From contig JAEUQK010000014.1 in NCBI GenBank assembly GCA_016789265.1, positions 110,040 through 174,039 of the forward strand: DNA of 64,000 nucleotides. The letters are read 5' to 3'. Numbering within the stretch: position 1 is the stretch's first letter; the number at the start of each line of letters is the position of its first letter. The notes beneath the pieces are model-generated. The model was not told the origin of the DNA, ran no database searches, and saw only the letters and a program-made list of their open reading frames with translations. Positions 17,421 through 27,196 of the stretch are shown here, piece after piece. The translations under genes and the position numbers were made by a program. The DNA is from Blastocatellia bacterium. Its GTDB lineage: Bacteria; Acidobacteriota; Blastocatellia; Pyrinomonadales; Pyrinomonadaceae.

Positions 17421-17438
17421 ATTCACAAAATGAATGAG

Positions 17439-17490
17439 TCGAGGTCAAGAATATGTTGCTGGAATTGTGCGCCGCGGTTCTTGACCTCGA
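17439..17490. terminator. Convergent stem-loop between the receiver-like gene and the S41 peptidase
   Basis: TCGAGGTCAAGAA (17439-17451) and its exact reverse complement (17478-17490) make a 13-bp stem with a 26-nt loop, just after both converging stop codons. No T-run follows on either strand, so it may act as a mRNA 3'-end structure rather than a classical terminator. Confidence 0.5.
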
Positions 17491-17497
17491 AAATTGG

Positions 17498-18613
17498 TCA
17501 CTGCTTTTTACCCTGAGCGGATCTTAGATCATCAAGTTGTCTCTGGACTTCCTCGATCATCGTCTTCACGTCGGCTTTAATGTTCTCATTCTTGATAGCG
17601 TCAACCGACTTTTTAAGAGCCATCAGATAAGCGACCTTCAAAGCCTGTTCTCTAGGCACTTTTACATCAGGTTCGACGCCCGTACCTTCCCAATTGGTTT
17701 TCGATATAGGGTTAATGGCCCGGCCGGCCGGAATGAACACACCAAAATGTTCGCTCAATCTTTCCATGCCGCCGGGATGAGCCCCGCCACCGGTCGTTTC
17801 ACCAACGATGACCGCACGCTTTAGATTTTTCAGGTTGTAGGTGAATTCCTCACCCGCTGAAAATGTTCGATTACTCGTTAGGACATAAACATCCTTATCA
17901 GGAAATTTCTTGGCGGCAGCCGCAGGTTTGGTCCAAAATTCGTCGGTGCGATCACCTTTACGCCAATATAGGTCGTTTAGATGGACGGGCTTGTCTCCGA
18001 ATAAATATGAACTGATCAAGGCAACCATAAATGGGCTGCCACCGCCATTCTGACGAAGGTCGAAGATGATCGCTTCGGTATTCGCGAGGAAAGTCATTGC
18101 GGCGGCGACAGTTTCAGCACCTGCCTCATGATCGTTAAAGCCTCGAAGTTCGATGTAGCCGATGTTTCCGTCCATTCTTTCGACGCGATCGAAACCAAAA
18201 TTACTTCGTTTGTTAAACCAGGATTGCTGGTCTCGCTCGGCCTGTGTCGGCTCGCCCCGCTGTGCGCGAACCGGGATCGGGTCCGTTGAGAACCTTATGC
18301 GGAGGTGTTTGTCTTTGCTGACGGATTGAAGGTCCTCAGTCAACTTTTGCGCAAATGCCCTTGAGGACTCGATAAGCTCATATTCTTTATTGGTCTGGCG
18401 GCGGCGAAGATCGGCCTCCATTTTCTTGGCAACGTCTGGAAACACGTAACCGTCATTTAGCTCCTTTATCAGATTATCGATCACCGAATTCCGAGTCGCC
18501 GCATCGAGCTCAATATCGGCCGCAGCTTGTGGTGATTGCGTCCAAATATTGATCGCTGCGAAAACGAACAATGCCAGAGTCGACAGTGCGGATAGGATCT
18601 TTTTGTATTGCAT
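17498..18613 (-). CDS. Exported S41-family (tail-specific/CtpA-like) serine peptidase
   Basis: From the ATG at 18611-18613 the protein has 371 residues and a signal peptide (about 1-26). An IRBP-like N-terminal helical domain precedes the S41 domain, with LRQNGGGSPF and the nucleophile motif RTFSAGEEFTYNLKNLK, then VIVGETTGGGAHPGG. There is no obvious PDZ domain, as in the retinoid-binding-protein-like subgroup. A GGGAG site lies before this start. The gene directly follows a TetR regulator, which probably controls it. Confidence 0.88.
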   Translation of the reverse strand: MQYKKILSALSTLALFVFAAINIWTQSPQAAADIELDAATRNSVIDNLIKELNDGYVFPDVAKKMEADLRRRQTNKEYELIESSRAFAQKLTEDLQSVSKDKHLRIRFSTDPIPVRAQRGEPTQAERDQQSWFNKRSNFGFDRVERMDGNIGYIELRGFNDHEAGAETVAAAMTFLANTEAIIFDLRQNGGGSPFMVALISSYLFGDKPVHLNDLYWRKGDRTDEFWTKPAAAAKKFPDKDVYVLTSNRTFSAGEEFTYNLKNLKRAVIVGETTGGGAHPGGMERLSEHFGVFIPAGRAINPISKTNWEGTGVEPDVKVPREQALKVAYLMALKKSVDAIKNENIKADVKTMIEEVQRQLDDLRSAQGKKQ

Positions 18614-18633
18614 AGAAAGGACTCCCTTATGGA

Positions 18634-19236
18634 TCAATGTTTTAGCAGTCCGTTCAATATCAGGTCAGCAATACGCTGCGACTTTTTCTCGATCTCTTTC
18701 CGGTCGCCAAGCTCATATGCACTGAGACTGTAGGGGAGAAGCGAATTGGTGGCATCAAGCAAAATCCGAGCAGTCTCAAGAGGGTCCTTTAGTGAAAAGA
18801 TGCCTTGGCGTTTGCCATCGGCGAGAACCTTGGCAAACAGCTGTGCTTCTTCCTCAAAGTACCTCTTTCTCCTATCCAGCAGGCGGCTCCGAAGATGGGC
18901 AAGCAGCTCGTTCAGACTTTGGGTATAATGCTGGACGCTGTCGAAACGGAAGACCACCCGCTCGATGAGCATTTTTCGCAGCCGCGTTTCACACGATGCT
19001 TTTGACTCTGCGATGGCGAATAGCTTTTTCTTCAGCCTTTCGATGATCCCATCAATGTGAGAGAGCGCGATCTCCTCTTTGCTCGTGAAATGCAGGTAAA
19101 CGCTGCCCTTACCAATGCCAACCTCTCGAGCAAGATCGTCGATGGTCATCTTTTTGTATCCGTATCGTGACAAGAGACGGTCCGTAGCGTCGAGAATTGC
19201 TTCGCGTGTAGTCTTGGGTTGTGCTGATCCTTTCAT
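18634..19236 (-). CDS. TetR/AcrR family transcriptional regulator
   Basis: From the ATG at 19234-19236 the protein has 200 residues. The helix-turn-helix is near residues 26-48 (MTIDDLAREVGIGKGSVYLHF), followed by an unrecognised helical ligand domain. A perfect inverted repeat just upstream (19247-19271) would be its operator, so I took this start rather than the longer one that would bury the repeat in coding sequence. It precedes the S41 peptidase by 20 bp. Confidence 0.9.
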   Translation of the reverse strand: MKGSAQPKTTREAILDATDRLLSRYGYKKMTIDDLAREVGIGKGSVYLHFTSKEEIALSHIDGIIERLKKKLFAIAESKASCETRLRKMLIERVVFRFDSVQHYTQSLNELLAHLRSRLLDRRKRYFEEEAQLFAKVLADGKRQGIFSLKDPLETARILLDATNSLLPYSLSAYELGDRKEIEKKSQRIADLILNGLLKH

Positions 19237-19246
19237 ATTCTTACTG

Positions 19247-19271
19247 CTGACCAGAATACTATTATGGTCAG
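19247..19271. promoter_or_regulatory. Probable TetR-type operator
   Basis: CTGACCA and TGGTCAG form perfect 7-bp arms around an 11-bp spacer, 10 bp before the regulator's start codon. A TTGACT hexamer on the minus strand overlaps the promoter-distal arm, so binding would block transcription of the tetR-S41 unit. Confidence 0.6.
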
Positions 19272-19333
19272 TCAATAAGACGATAATAACGCGGTGATTG
19301 TTTCACAATCAAGCGAAATTGAGTGCGTTGTTC

Positions 19334-20152
19334 TCAAAGGCCCGCCATATCCCATTTTCGGACGGTCTCAGTGATGAGGTTCGCAACCTTGTCGGTTACC
19401 TTTCTATAGTAAAGATCGGCCTTGGCCTGGTCGAATTTCGGATAACCCTGTCCCTTTTGATAGAGCCCGATCGATGAAGGAAAGGGAACCGCCGACCATG
19501 TGCCGGACGCAGGATAGGCGGTAGTAAGATCTTCTGTGTAACGCTCAGGATGGATCAATGTCGGATCGATCGCCTGGATAAAAGCGGTCTCATTCCAACC
19601 CGCATGTCCGCCATCTTCACCGAATACTTCTTTTGTCTCATCAGATGCGAACGACCACCAATTAATAACAAGCGTTCTTACACGTTTCTCGGATGCCACC
19701 TCGGCGGCAACCGATTGTAGGACCGCGGTCTGACCTCCGCCATGGCCATTCATTATTATGATGTTCCTGAAGCCGTTTTTCGCGAGTCCCTCAAGCACCT
19801 GCTTTACAAACGGTCGATACGCTGCTTCCGTGATCTGAAAAGCTCCCGGATAGGCTTCCATTGAACCTGTGATGCCATAGGGCAATGTCGGAGCGATCAT
19901 CGCGTTGGTCCTACGGGCGATCGTTCGAGCCATTGCAAACGGAGCAGTATTGTCGGCACCGTTGTTTATCACTCCATGCGGTTCGAGAGTACCAGTAGGA
20001 AGGATCACGGTTTTGATCTTCGACGGGACCACTTCCTTGAATTCCATCCAGTTGATCCTCTCCATTTCTCGGGTTGAAACGATGTCTTTCTCGGTTTGTG
20101 AGAAAACCGTTGTCGAAATGGTCAGGTATGCGATGAGCAAGAATTTTTTCAT
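19334..20152 (-). CDS. Exported creatininase-family amidohydrolase
   Basis: From the ATG at 20150-20152 the protein has 272 residues with a signal peptide (about 1-19). The creatininase-fold metal and catalytic motifs are present: PTGTLEPHGVINNGADN, NGHGGG and GGHAGWNETA. Family members hydrolyse cyclic or linear amides such as creatinine or formylaminopyrimidines. The substrate is unknown and an exported form is less common. It follows rarA by 19 bp. Confidence 0.85.
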   Translation of the reverse strand: MKKFLLIAYLTISTTVFSQTEKDIVSTREMERINWMEFKEVVPSKIKTVILPTGTLEPHGVINNGADNTAPFAMARTIARRTNAMIAPTLPYGITGSMEAYPGAFQITEAAYRPFVKQVLEGLAKNGFRNIIIMNGHGGGQTAVLQSVAAEVASEKRVRTLVINWWSFASDETKEVFGEDGGHAGWNETAFIQAIDPTLIHPERYTEDLTTAYPASGTWSAVPFPSSIGLYQKGQGYPKFDQAKADLYYRKVTDKVANLITETVRKWDMAGL

Positions 20153-20171
20153 GTTTATCTCCAACTATTGG

Positions 20172-21299
20172 TTATTCAAAGTAGCGCCGGCCTGAAAGCT
20201 TCTTTGGCAGCAGATCGTCGGGATCGCCATCGGACTTTTTGCCGTAACCCAATTCTTTCATGAGTTTCGTTGGTGCGTTCCGGATCTCCATTGGAACCGG
20301 TAGGTTGCCAAATTTCTTTACGTCTTCGATCGCGTTTCCTATTGCGGTGGTCGAACTCCGATCTTTCGCTGCATTTGCCAGAAAAGCTACGCCATGAGCC
20401 AGATTGTGGACGCATTCGGGCATTCCGATGGTCTCCACCGCTTGAAATACCGCATTTGCCACAACGAGTGCGGTAGGCTGTGCGAGGCCGATGTCCTCAG
20501 ACGCGAAAATGACCATACGCCGGGCTATGAATTTTGGATCTTCACCCGATTCGATCATTCTGGCGAGGTAATACATTGCGGCGTCAGCCTTACTCGCCCT
20601 CATCGATTTTATGAACGCAGAGATGACGTTGTAGTGTTCCTCGCCTTTCTTGTCGTACCGTAGAAACTTTGACTGGAGCGTTTCCTTAAGCGTTTCAATC
20701 GTGATCTTGTCGTAAAGCCGGGATGTGTTTTCGATCATTGTGATCGCCTGACGGGCATCGCCGTTCGCCATTTCGATCAGCCAATTCTTCGCTTCAGGTC
20801 CCAGATCGTAACCGGTCCTATCGATGATCGCTGACATCTGTATCCCGTCAAATTCTTCCAATACAAATACGCGAAGCCGAGAAAGCAATGCAGGGATCAC
20901 CTCGAAACTCGGGTTCTCGGTCGTTGCGCCGATCAGGACGAGTTCGCCGCTCTCGACAAATGGCAGCAAAAAATCTTGTTGGGCTTTATTGAATCGATGG
21001 ATCTCATCAAGAAACAAGACCCTGGGCCGATCTCCTAAGCTGCGAGAATTTACGATCTTACGTATGTCTTCCTTTCCGGCCGAAACGGCTGAGAGCTCAT
21101 GAAACTCGGCGTTTATCGCACTAGCGTAAATGCGTGCAAGTGTCGTCTTGCCTGTTCCCGGCGTTCCCCAGAGGATAAACGAGAAGATCAGGCCTTGTTC
21201 GATCGCCAATCTTATCGGTTTCCCCGCCCCGACAAGATGTTCCTGACCAATGTACTCGTCAAGGTTAACGGGCCTGATTCGACTTGCAAGCGGTTCCAT
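20172..21299 (-). CDS. rarA: Replication-associated recombination protein RarA (MgsA)
   Basis: The 375-residue AAA+ protein has Walker A GTPGTGKTTLARI, Walker B LFLDEIHRFNKAQQDFLLP and sensor 1 LIGATTENPSF. The C-terminal RarA tetramerisation region includes AMYYLARMIESGEDPKFIARR. It acts at stalled forks. The protein is somewhat shorter at the N-terminus than E. coli RarA (447 aa) but keeps the RPVNLDEYIGQEHL block. Confidence 0.94.
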   Translation of the reverse strand: MEPLASRIRPVNLDEYIGQEHLVGAGKPIRLAIEQGLIFSFILWGTPGTGKTTLARIYASAINAEFHELSAVSAGKEDIRKIVNSRSLGDRPRVLFLDEIHRFNKAQQDFLLPFVESGELVLIGATTENPSFEVIPALLSRLRVFVLEEFDGIQMSAIIDRTGYDLGPEAKNWLIEMANGDARQAITMIENTSRLYDKITIETLKETLQSKFLRYDKKGEEHYNVISAFIKSMRASKADAAMYYLARMIESGEDPKFIARRMVIFASEDIGLAQPTALVVANAVFQAVETIGMPECVHNLAHGVAFLANAAKDRSSTTAIGNAIEDVKKFGNLPVPMEIRNAPTKLMKELGYGKKSDGDPDDLLPKKLSGRRYFE

Positions 21300-21354
21300 T
21301 TCTCTACTTTGTCAAAATTTATCACACCGGCGACGAATAATTGGTGTGTGACGT

Positions 21355-21396
21355 ATGACTTAAATCATATTTCGCTGCCACACCGGTTTCTAAAAT
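21355..21396 (+). promoter_or_regulatory. Class II Crp/Fnr-type promoter of the nitrate/nitrite respiration operon
   Basis: The 14-mer ATGAC-TTAA-ATCAT (21355-21368) matches the Fnr/Dnr pattern TTGAT-N4-ATCAA. A TAAAAT -10 hexamer lies at 21391-21396. The box centre to predicted start is 41.5 bp, the class II activation spacing. The first gene starts at 21567, giving a leader of about 165 nt. Confidence 0.75.
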
Positions 21397-21566
21397 CAGA
21401 GTTGTTTCTACTTATCGCACGGCAGCGGCTCGGTCAAACAGGCAATGGTACGTGGTTTGCGAAGCATAGTGCGATGTACGGCGAAATAGGTTTTATGCGG
21501 GCGGGATCGTGTAAAAGTTCACATTCTCGTCCGTAAACTCTCGCAGGTTTTCGGTGGGCGAATAAA

Positions 21567-23480
21567 ATGCTACCTCTAAAGGTTCAAGTTCCCGACGAGG
21601 ATTACCACAAGAATCTGATCTCATGCCAGGTCGCTTGTCCTGTGCACACTGACGCCCGTGGCTATGTTCGAGCCATTGCAGACGGAAAATTCGAGGAAGC
21701 TTATCTTATTGCCCGCGGGCCCAACCCTTTTGCATCGATCTGCGGCCGTATTTGCGGTGCACCATGTGAGATCGCCTGCCGAAGAGGAAAGATCCCGAAA
21801 GTCAACGATGACGGAAAGTTCGTCGGGCAAGATCGTCCGATCGCCATTCGTGCACTTAAGAGATTTGCCTGCGATCACGCCGGCCCCGAAACACGTCCCA
21901 TCGGTGAAGTACTCGAGTCGATAGAACATTTCATACCGCCGATCGCCGCCGATGCCGAAGAAATGGCGGCACTTCTTAGATCCGGCACTCAAGGCTCTGT
22001 TGAGAAAGCTGACGGCCGATCGATAGCGATCATCGGTGCCGGTCCGGCCGGTCTTTCCGCTGCACATGATCTTGCTTTGATGGGATTCAAGCCCGTCGTT
22101 TTCGAGATCGAACCTGTAGCTGCTGGAATGCTGGCCGTTGGAGTGCCTGCATATCGCCTTCCGCGCGAATTGATAGCTAAGGAAGTTGCGGTGATCGAGG
22201 CTCTTGGCGTCGAGATCCGATGCGGCGTCCAAGTTGGGAAGGACGTTTCCTTTGCCGATCTCCGAAAAGACCACGAGGCTGTAATTATTGCGGTCGGGGC
22301 AAAAGGATCTCGCGGGATCGGTCTAACGGGTGAGAATGGCCCCGGTGTGATAGGCGGCGTAGATCTGCTGAGGGCGGTGTCATTAGGCGAAAAGGTTGAC
22401 GTTGGCGACGAGGTCGTCGTGATCGGCGGCGGAAACGTTGCCTATGATGTCGCTAGATCGGTCGTTCGTCAGATCGCGTTTGATACTGCTCGGACGGCCG
22501 CCCGGCTTGCAGGAACGACGCGAGTTCACCTTGTTTCTCTTGAGAGCGCGGAAGAAATGCCTGCAGATACGATCGAGATCGTCGAGGGCGACGAGGAAGG
22601 TATCGAGCGAAGCAATGGTTGGGGGCCGACCGAGATCGTTCGCGACGAAAAGGGCAAGGTTACCGGGGTTAAGTTCCGAAAATGCCTACGCGTCTATGAT
22701 GACGATCGCAAATTCTCCCCGATATATGACGATGCGTCAACACATATTGTCTCGTGCGACACCGTGCTTCTTGCAGTAGGACAGGCACCCAAGCTCGCAT
22801 TTCTAGAAGAAGGCGGCGAGGACGTTGAGCGAATGCGGGGTGACTGGCTCAAGGTCGATCCGGCTTCTTTACAAACAACGGCCGACGGCGTATTTGTCGC
22901 CGGAGATCTCGCCCACGGAACGCGTCTGCTGATCGACGCCGTTGCCTCCGGCAAGGCAGCAGCGCGTTCCGTATATCAATACCTGACCGGCAATGTTCTC
23001 GATCATGAATTGGTGAAAACTCACGTTGTGCTTGATCGGTATCGTCGCGAACGCGGTTATGAATCGATCCGACGCGTTGAAGTGCCGACCATTGATCCGG
23101 TCGAACGTCTCGAACATCCCGAAAATGTCGTCGAGATCGGGTACAGCCGTGACGAAGCGATGCGCGAAGCATCGCGGTGTCTGGACTGCGGGGTTACTCC
23201 GGTCTTCGACGGCAATAGGTGCGTGCTCTGCGGCGGCTGCGCCGACGTCTGTCCGACCGAGTGTTTAAAGCTCATTTCGCTCGATGGTATTGACTTTGAA
23301 ACTGATATTTCGGAGCTGATGGAACGGTCGATCGGTAAGGACGCGAGTCTTAGCGAAAACTCGGCGATCCTCAAAGACGAAGACCGATGTATTCGCTGTG
23401 CACTTTGCGCAATGCGGTGTCCGGTGGACGCGATCTCGATGGAACGAGTCACATTCAGGACGAATTGGAGCTCAAAATGA
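21567..23480 (+). CDS. GltD-like FAD/NAD(P) oxidoreductase with ferredoxin domains
   Basis: The 637-residue protein has an N-terminal 4Fe-4S helical domain with Cys20, 24, 60, 64, 67 and 71. FAD binding follows (IAIIGAGPAGLSAAHDL, about 153-169), then NAD(P) binding (VVVIGGGNVAYD, about 283-294), then two C-terminal 4Fe-4S motifs (CVLCGGCADVCPTEC and CIRCALCAMRCP). It resembles the glutamate-synthase small subunit and NfnB. As first gene of the respiratory operon, coupled by ATGA to the Rieske gene, it may feed NAD(P)H or ferredoxin electrons to the bc-type complex. No glutamate synthase large subunit is nearby, so glutamate synthesis is unlikely. Confidence 0.85.
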   Translation: MLPLKVQVPDEDYHKNLISCQVACPVHTDARGYVRAIADGKFEEAYLIARGPNPFASICGRICGAPCEIACRRGKIPKVNDDGKFVGQDRPIAIRALKRFACDHAGPETRPIGEVLESIEHFIPPIAADAEEMAALLRSGTQGSVEKADGRSIAIIGAGPAGLSAAHDLALMGFKPVVFEIEPVAAGMLAVGVPAYRLPRELIAKEVAVIEALGVEIRCGVQVGKDVSFADLRKDHEAVIIAVGAKGSRGIGLTGENGPGVIGGVDLLRAVSLGEKVDVGDEVVVIGGGNVAYDVARSVVRQIAFDTARTAARLAGTTRVHLVSLESAEEMPADTIEIVEGDEEGIERSNGWGPTEIVRDEKGKVTGVKFRKCLRVYDDDRKFSPIYDDASTHIVSCDTVLLAVGQAPKLAFLEEGGEDVERMRGDWLKVDPASLQTTADGVFVAGDLAHGTRLLIDAVASGKAAARSVYQYLTGNVLDHELVKTHVVLDRYRRERGYESIRRVEVPTIDPVERLEHPENVVEIGYSRDEAMREASRCLDCGVTPVFDGNRCVLCGGCADVCPTECLKLISLDGIDFETDISELMERSIGKDASLSENSAILKDEDRCIRCALCAMRCPVDAISMERVTFRTNWSSK

Positions 23481-23956
23481 CAACACACCCAGGTGAAAAG
23501 AAGTCACGTTTTGATCCGGATCCAATGCCGAGGCGGGATTTTCTCGGTCTGGCGGCACTCGGTTCTATGATGGCGGCATTTCTTTTGTCGATCTTTGGAA
23601 TGCTGAAGCTGCCAAAGGCAGCCGTATCTGCGTCACCGGCAAAGAAATTCAACGTCTCGATACCGGACACCCTTCCCGAAGGCGAGGCGTTCATCCCTCC
23701 GGGCAGGAACGTTGCCGTGTTTAGGGACGCTGAAGGAGTGTTCGCAATTTCAACTGTATGTACTCATCTCGGCTGCATTGTAAAAGCGAGCCCGGCTGGT
23801 TTTGACTGTCCCTGCCACGGCTCAGGTTTCACAAAGGACGGCACAGTCAGGAAAGGCCCGGCTCCCAAGCCGCTTCCCTGGCTCAAGGTTTCGTTAAGCG
23901 GTTCGACCGTAACGGTCGATGAAGAGAAAACGGTGAAAGCCGGAACGAAGGTATAG
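23477..23956 (+). CDS. Rieske 2Fe-2S protein
   Basis: From the ATG at 23477 (overlapping the previous stop) the protein has 159 residues. A Tat-type motif PRRDFLGLAAL precedes a hydrophobic anchor (about 15-35). The Rieske cluster ligands are in CTHLGC and CPCHGSGF. It should partner the following cytochrome b in a quinol-oxidising bc complex exposing the cluster to the periplasm. Confidence 0.93.
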   Translation: MTTHPGEKKSRFDPDPMPRRDFLGLAALGSMMAAFLLSIFGMLKLPKAAVSASPAKKFNVSIPDTLPEGEAFIPPGRNVAVFRDAEGVFAISTVCTHLGCIVKASPAGFDCPCHGSGFTKDGTVRKGPAPKPLPWLKVSLSGSTVTVDEEKTVKAGTKV

Positions 23957-23960
23957 GTTT

Positions 23961-25508
23961 ATGCAAGCCGAAAACTATTCCGCATTACACGAATTTTGGA
24001 CGAACCTGCGGGCTATCCCTAGCCACGTTTACCGTGCCATGTTTCGCGGCGGTCCGCCAAAGACCGACCGCACGCGATCGTCGTTCATCTTCGGCAATGT
24101 CTTTTTGCACCTGCATTCGGTTCGTACTCACCTTTGGAGCCTGCGTTGGAGTACGACAATGGGGCTCGGGATCGTTACGACGGCCGCCTTCCTTATTACG
24201 CTTGTGACGGGAATTCTGCTGATGTTCTATTACAAACCGTATCCCGACATAGCTTATCAATCGATAAAGGACATTCATTTCATCGTTCCAACCGGCCGCT
24301 TCATGCGAAACATACATCGCTGGGCGGCGAATGTGATGGTCGTAGCCGTGATCCTTCATATGGCTCGGGCGTTTTATACCGCGTCGTACCGAAAACCGCG
24401 TGAATTCAACTGGTTCATTGGCTGGGGGCTGCTTGTTACGACTTTAGGACTCTCCTTTACGGGATATTTGCTTCCCTGGGACCAGCTTGCTTACTGGGCG
24501 ATCACTATCGGTGCCAATATCGCACAGTCGCCGCGTGAGATCACAGACGCAATGGGTATTACCCAATGGATGGATATCGGTGGTCTCCAGAGAGAGATAC
24601 TCCTTGGTTCCGACAAGGTGGGCGAGGAAGCTCTCATTCGCTTCTATCTGCTGCACGTAATGATCCTCCCTTTGACACTCGCAATGCTGATGGCTGTCCA
24701 TTTCTGGCGCATCCGCAAAGACGGCGGGCTTGCGAAACCAAAAGATGCCGATGAGCGTGTCGCAGAAGAGGCAAAGGAATTTTATCCGGTGTTCACAGAC
24801 TCACCGGCAAAAACCTATCACCTTGCGGCGGTAGTGAAAGGGAAAACATCCGCCGTCGACAGCGGCCCGGAACATACAGTTCCGTCAATGCCGCACCTCT
24901 TTTATGCCGAACTCGGCGTGCTGATGTTAACGACTCTTATCTGCATCGGCCTCGCATTTATCTCTGATGCACCGCTTAAGGAACTCGCAAATCCACTTGT
25001 GCCGGAGAATCCGGCAAAGGCCCCATGGTATTTTCTCGGGCTTCAGGAGATCGTCTCCTTCTCCGCATTCATGGGAGGTATCGGAATACCGATGCTTTGT
25101 GTCATCGGATTAGGATTGATCCCATTTCTTGACCGCGAAAAAGAAGGTACAGGCGAATGGTTCGGCGGGCCCGGCGGATGGAAGCTCGTTAAATGGTCGA
25201 TGGTCGTCGGTTTTGCCTCATCGATCCTCGTCGAAGCTTTTGCTATCAAGTTCGGCTGGCTTCGCGAATGGTTCCCGGACATTCCACAGCTGATCATCAC
25301 ATTCGTAAATCCGGGGACAGTGCTAACAGCGATCTATGCCGCATTCTCAATTTGGGCGGTACGCAAATATAACTCGACACGAGCGGGAGCACTTGCTTTG
25401 TTTACGTGTTTCCTGTGCGGGTTCATTGTGCTGACGGTGATCGGGACGTACTTCCGAGGTCCGAATTGGGACTTTTTCTGGTCGCCATCAGACTGGGGAG
25501 GCCATTGA
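23961..25508 (+). CDS. Cytochrome b subunit of a bc-type complex
   Basis: The 515-residue protein joins a b6-like half and a subunit-IV-like half. Haem ligands lie in two four-helix pairs: H-x13-H (HRWAANVMVVAVILH) and H-x14-H (HVMILPLTLAMLMAVH). The quinol-site motif is APWYFLGLQE instead of PEWY. About ten membrane helices are visible. Together with the Rieske protein and the seven-haem cytochrome it forms a complex III-like module within the operon. Haloarchaeal nitrate-reductase operons also carry Rieske and cytochrome b genes. Confidence 0.93.
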   Translation: MQAENYSALHEFWTNLRAIPSHVYRAMFRGGPPKTDRTRSSFIFGNVFLHLHSVRTHLWSLRWSTTMGLGIVTTAAFLITLVTGILLMFYYKPYPDIAYQSIKDIHFIVPTGRFMRNIHRWAANVMVVAVILHMARAFYTASYRKPREFNWFIGWGLLVTTLGLSFTGYLLPWDQLAYWAITIGANIAQSPREITDAMGITQWMDIGGLQREILLGSDKVGEEALIRFYLLHVMILPLTLAMLMAVHFWRIRKDGGLAKPKDADERVAEEAKEFYPVFTDSPAKTYHLAAVVKGKTSAVDSGPEHTVPSMPHLFYAELGVLMLTTLICIGLAFISDAPLKELANPLVPENPAKAPWYFLGLQEIVSFSAFMGGIGIPMLCVIGLGLIPFLDREKEGTGEWFGGPGGWKLVKWSMVVGFASSILVEAFAIKFGWLREWFPDIPQLIITFVNPGTVLTAIYAAFSIWAVRKYNSTRAGALALFTCFLCGFIVLTVIGTYFRGPNWDFFWSPSDWGGH

Positions 25509-25512
25509 TGCT

Positions 25513-27174
25513 ATGAACAAGAATAAATATTTGTTGATGGTCTCAAGTATTGGCGTGTTCATTCTGCTCGCTGCGGCAGCTGTCTCCGAGAATTTCTTAA
25601 AGGACTGGCACGGCATTCAAAACAGCGCGAAGACCAACGAGGGCCCGATCGATGTTCGGCTGAGGCAGATCGTAAATCCAAATTTAAAGGTCACCGACCG
25701 CTGCGTTACCTGTCATGTGGGAATGGCTTCCGGAGAGCAGATCTCGACCGATCTGAAAGTCGGAGCTGTTCACAAACCCGTAGTTCACAATCCAACCGAG
25801 ATCGGCTGTACCGTATGCCACGGGGGACAAGGTCAGGCGACAGAAAAAGATGACGCTCATGGAAACGTTCATTTCTGGACGGAGCCCATGCTTCCTGCGA
25901 AATATGCGTATGCAAGCTGCGGCACCTGCCATACACCGCTTAACGTGCCGAACCTGCCGACGCTTGAGAATGCACGAAAAACGTTTGAGAGGCTTGACTG
26001 TTACGCTTGCCACCGTCTCGACGGAAAAGGCGGGACGCTTCGCCCGGGCGGTAATGTCACTGGAATGGAAGGTCCGGACCTTTCTCACATCGGCCTAAAA
26101 GGTTATAACGCCGAATGGTATTCGGCTCACCTTCAAAGATCCCAGCAGGAAACGAACGGAGCGTGGAAGACATCGTTCAGTGAGATCTCCGAACCAGACA
26201 GGGCCGCCCTGAAGATATTTCTCGACACACAAATGGGAGCGCCGAAACTTGTCGAGGCAAAGGCGCAATTCAACACATTAGGATGTGCTGGATGCCACGC
26301 GGTAGGTAATTTTGGCGGAGACGCCGGCATCAATCTGTCGCTCTCCGGTTTCAAGGACCCAAACCAACTGAATTTTACTCGGGTGCCGGGCGAACACACG
26401 CTATCAAACTGGATCGTCCAGCATTTCCGTTCACCCGCGTCGACCGTCGCAGGTTCGCAGATGCCCGTTCTTGGTTTAACGGATAACCAGATCGATCTGC
26501 TGACCCTTTACACACTCTCGCTTCGTCGTCGAACACTTCCGGACCTCTATTTGCCAAAGGATCGGGTTAGGGCGATGCGATTTGGCGCCCGTGAATTTGC
26601 GAACAACGGAGAGACCATCTACACCGCCGTCTGTTCGAGCTGTCACGGGGCGAACGGCCAAGGAACGCGGTTCCCGGGACTTGTGGCCAATCCGTCAATA
26701 ACAAATCCCGATTTTTTGTCGCTTGCATCAGACGAATTCCTGATCCAAACGATACGGAGCGGGCGACCGGGCCGACCGATGCTTCCGTGGGGCGAACGCG
26801 AGAATGGTTTTACGCTGGATGAGATCCGCGGACTAGTTGCCTACATTAGGCAGCTTGGAGGAAACGTACAGGCGACGCCGGATACGCAGCCGCAGATCTG
26901 GGCCAAAGGTGACACAGCACTCGGGGCGAACCTGTTCACAGAGAATTGCGCCGGATGCCATGGAAAAAATGGAGTTGGCGGTGACGGCCCTGCGTTAGGG
27001 AACAAGGCCTTTCTGACAAATGTTACCGACACATTTCTTGTCGGGACCATCGGCCGCGGACGGCAGGGAACGGTGATGCAGGGATTCGCAAATCCGTCGC
27101 CGATCCGAAAGGTTCTAACACAGGCGGAGATCGAATCGATCATTGTATATCTGCGTTCATTGAACGCCAAGTAG
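25513..27174 (+). CDS. Seven-haem c-type cytochrome
   Basis: The 553-residue protein has an N-terminal membrane anchor (about 7-24) and seven CxxCH sites: CVTCH (64), CTVCH (99), CGTCH (136), CYACH (163), CAGCH (258), then CSSCH and CAGCH in the last third. The last two look like two tandem class I cytochrome c domains. It probably accepts electrons from the Rieske/cytochrome b pair and hands them to the periplasmic molybdoenzyme, or the reverse if the enzyme oxidises nitrite. Confidence 0.9.
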   Translation: MNKNKYLLMVSSIGVFILLAAAAVSENFLKDWHGIQNSAKTNEGPIDVRLRQIVNPNLKVTDRCVTCHVGMASGEQISTDLKVGAVHKPVVHNPTEIGCTVCHGGQGQATEKDDAHGNVHFWTEPMLPAKYAYASCGTCHTPLNVPNLPTLENARKTFERLDCYACHRLDGKGGTLRPGGNVTGMEGPDLSHIGLKGYNAEWYSAHLQRSQQETNGAWKTSFSEISEPDRAALKIFLDTQMGAPKLVEAKAQFNTLGCAGCHAVGNFGGDAGINLSLSGFKDPNQLNFTRVPGEHTLSNWIVQHFRSPASTVAGSQMPVLGLTDNQIDLLTLYTLSLRRRTLPDLYLPKDRVRAMRFGAREFANNGETIYTAVCSSCHGANGQGTRFPGLVANPSITNPDFLSLASDEFLIQTIRSGRPGRPMLPWGERENGFTLDEIRGLVAYIRQLGGNVQATPDTQPQIWAKGDTALGANLFTENCAGCHGKNGVGGDGPALGNKAFLTNVTDTFLVGTIGRGRQGTVMQGFANPSPIRKVLTQAEIESIIVYLRSLNAK

Positions 27175-27196
27175 CGGAGCGAAAACGAGGACAGTT

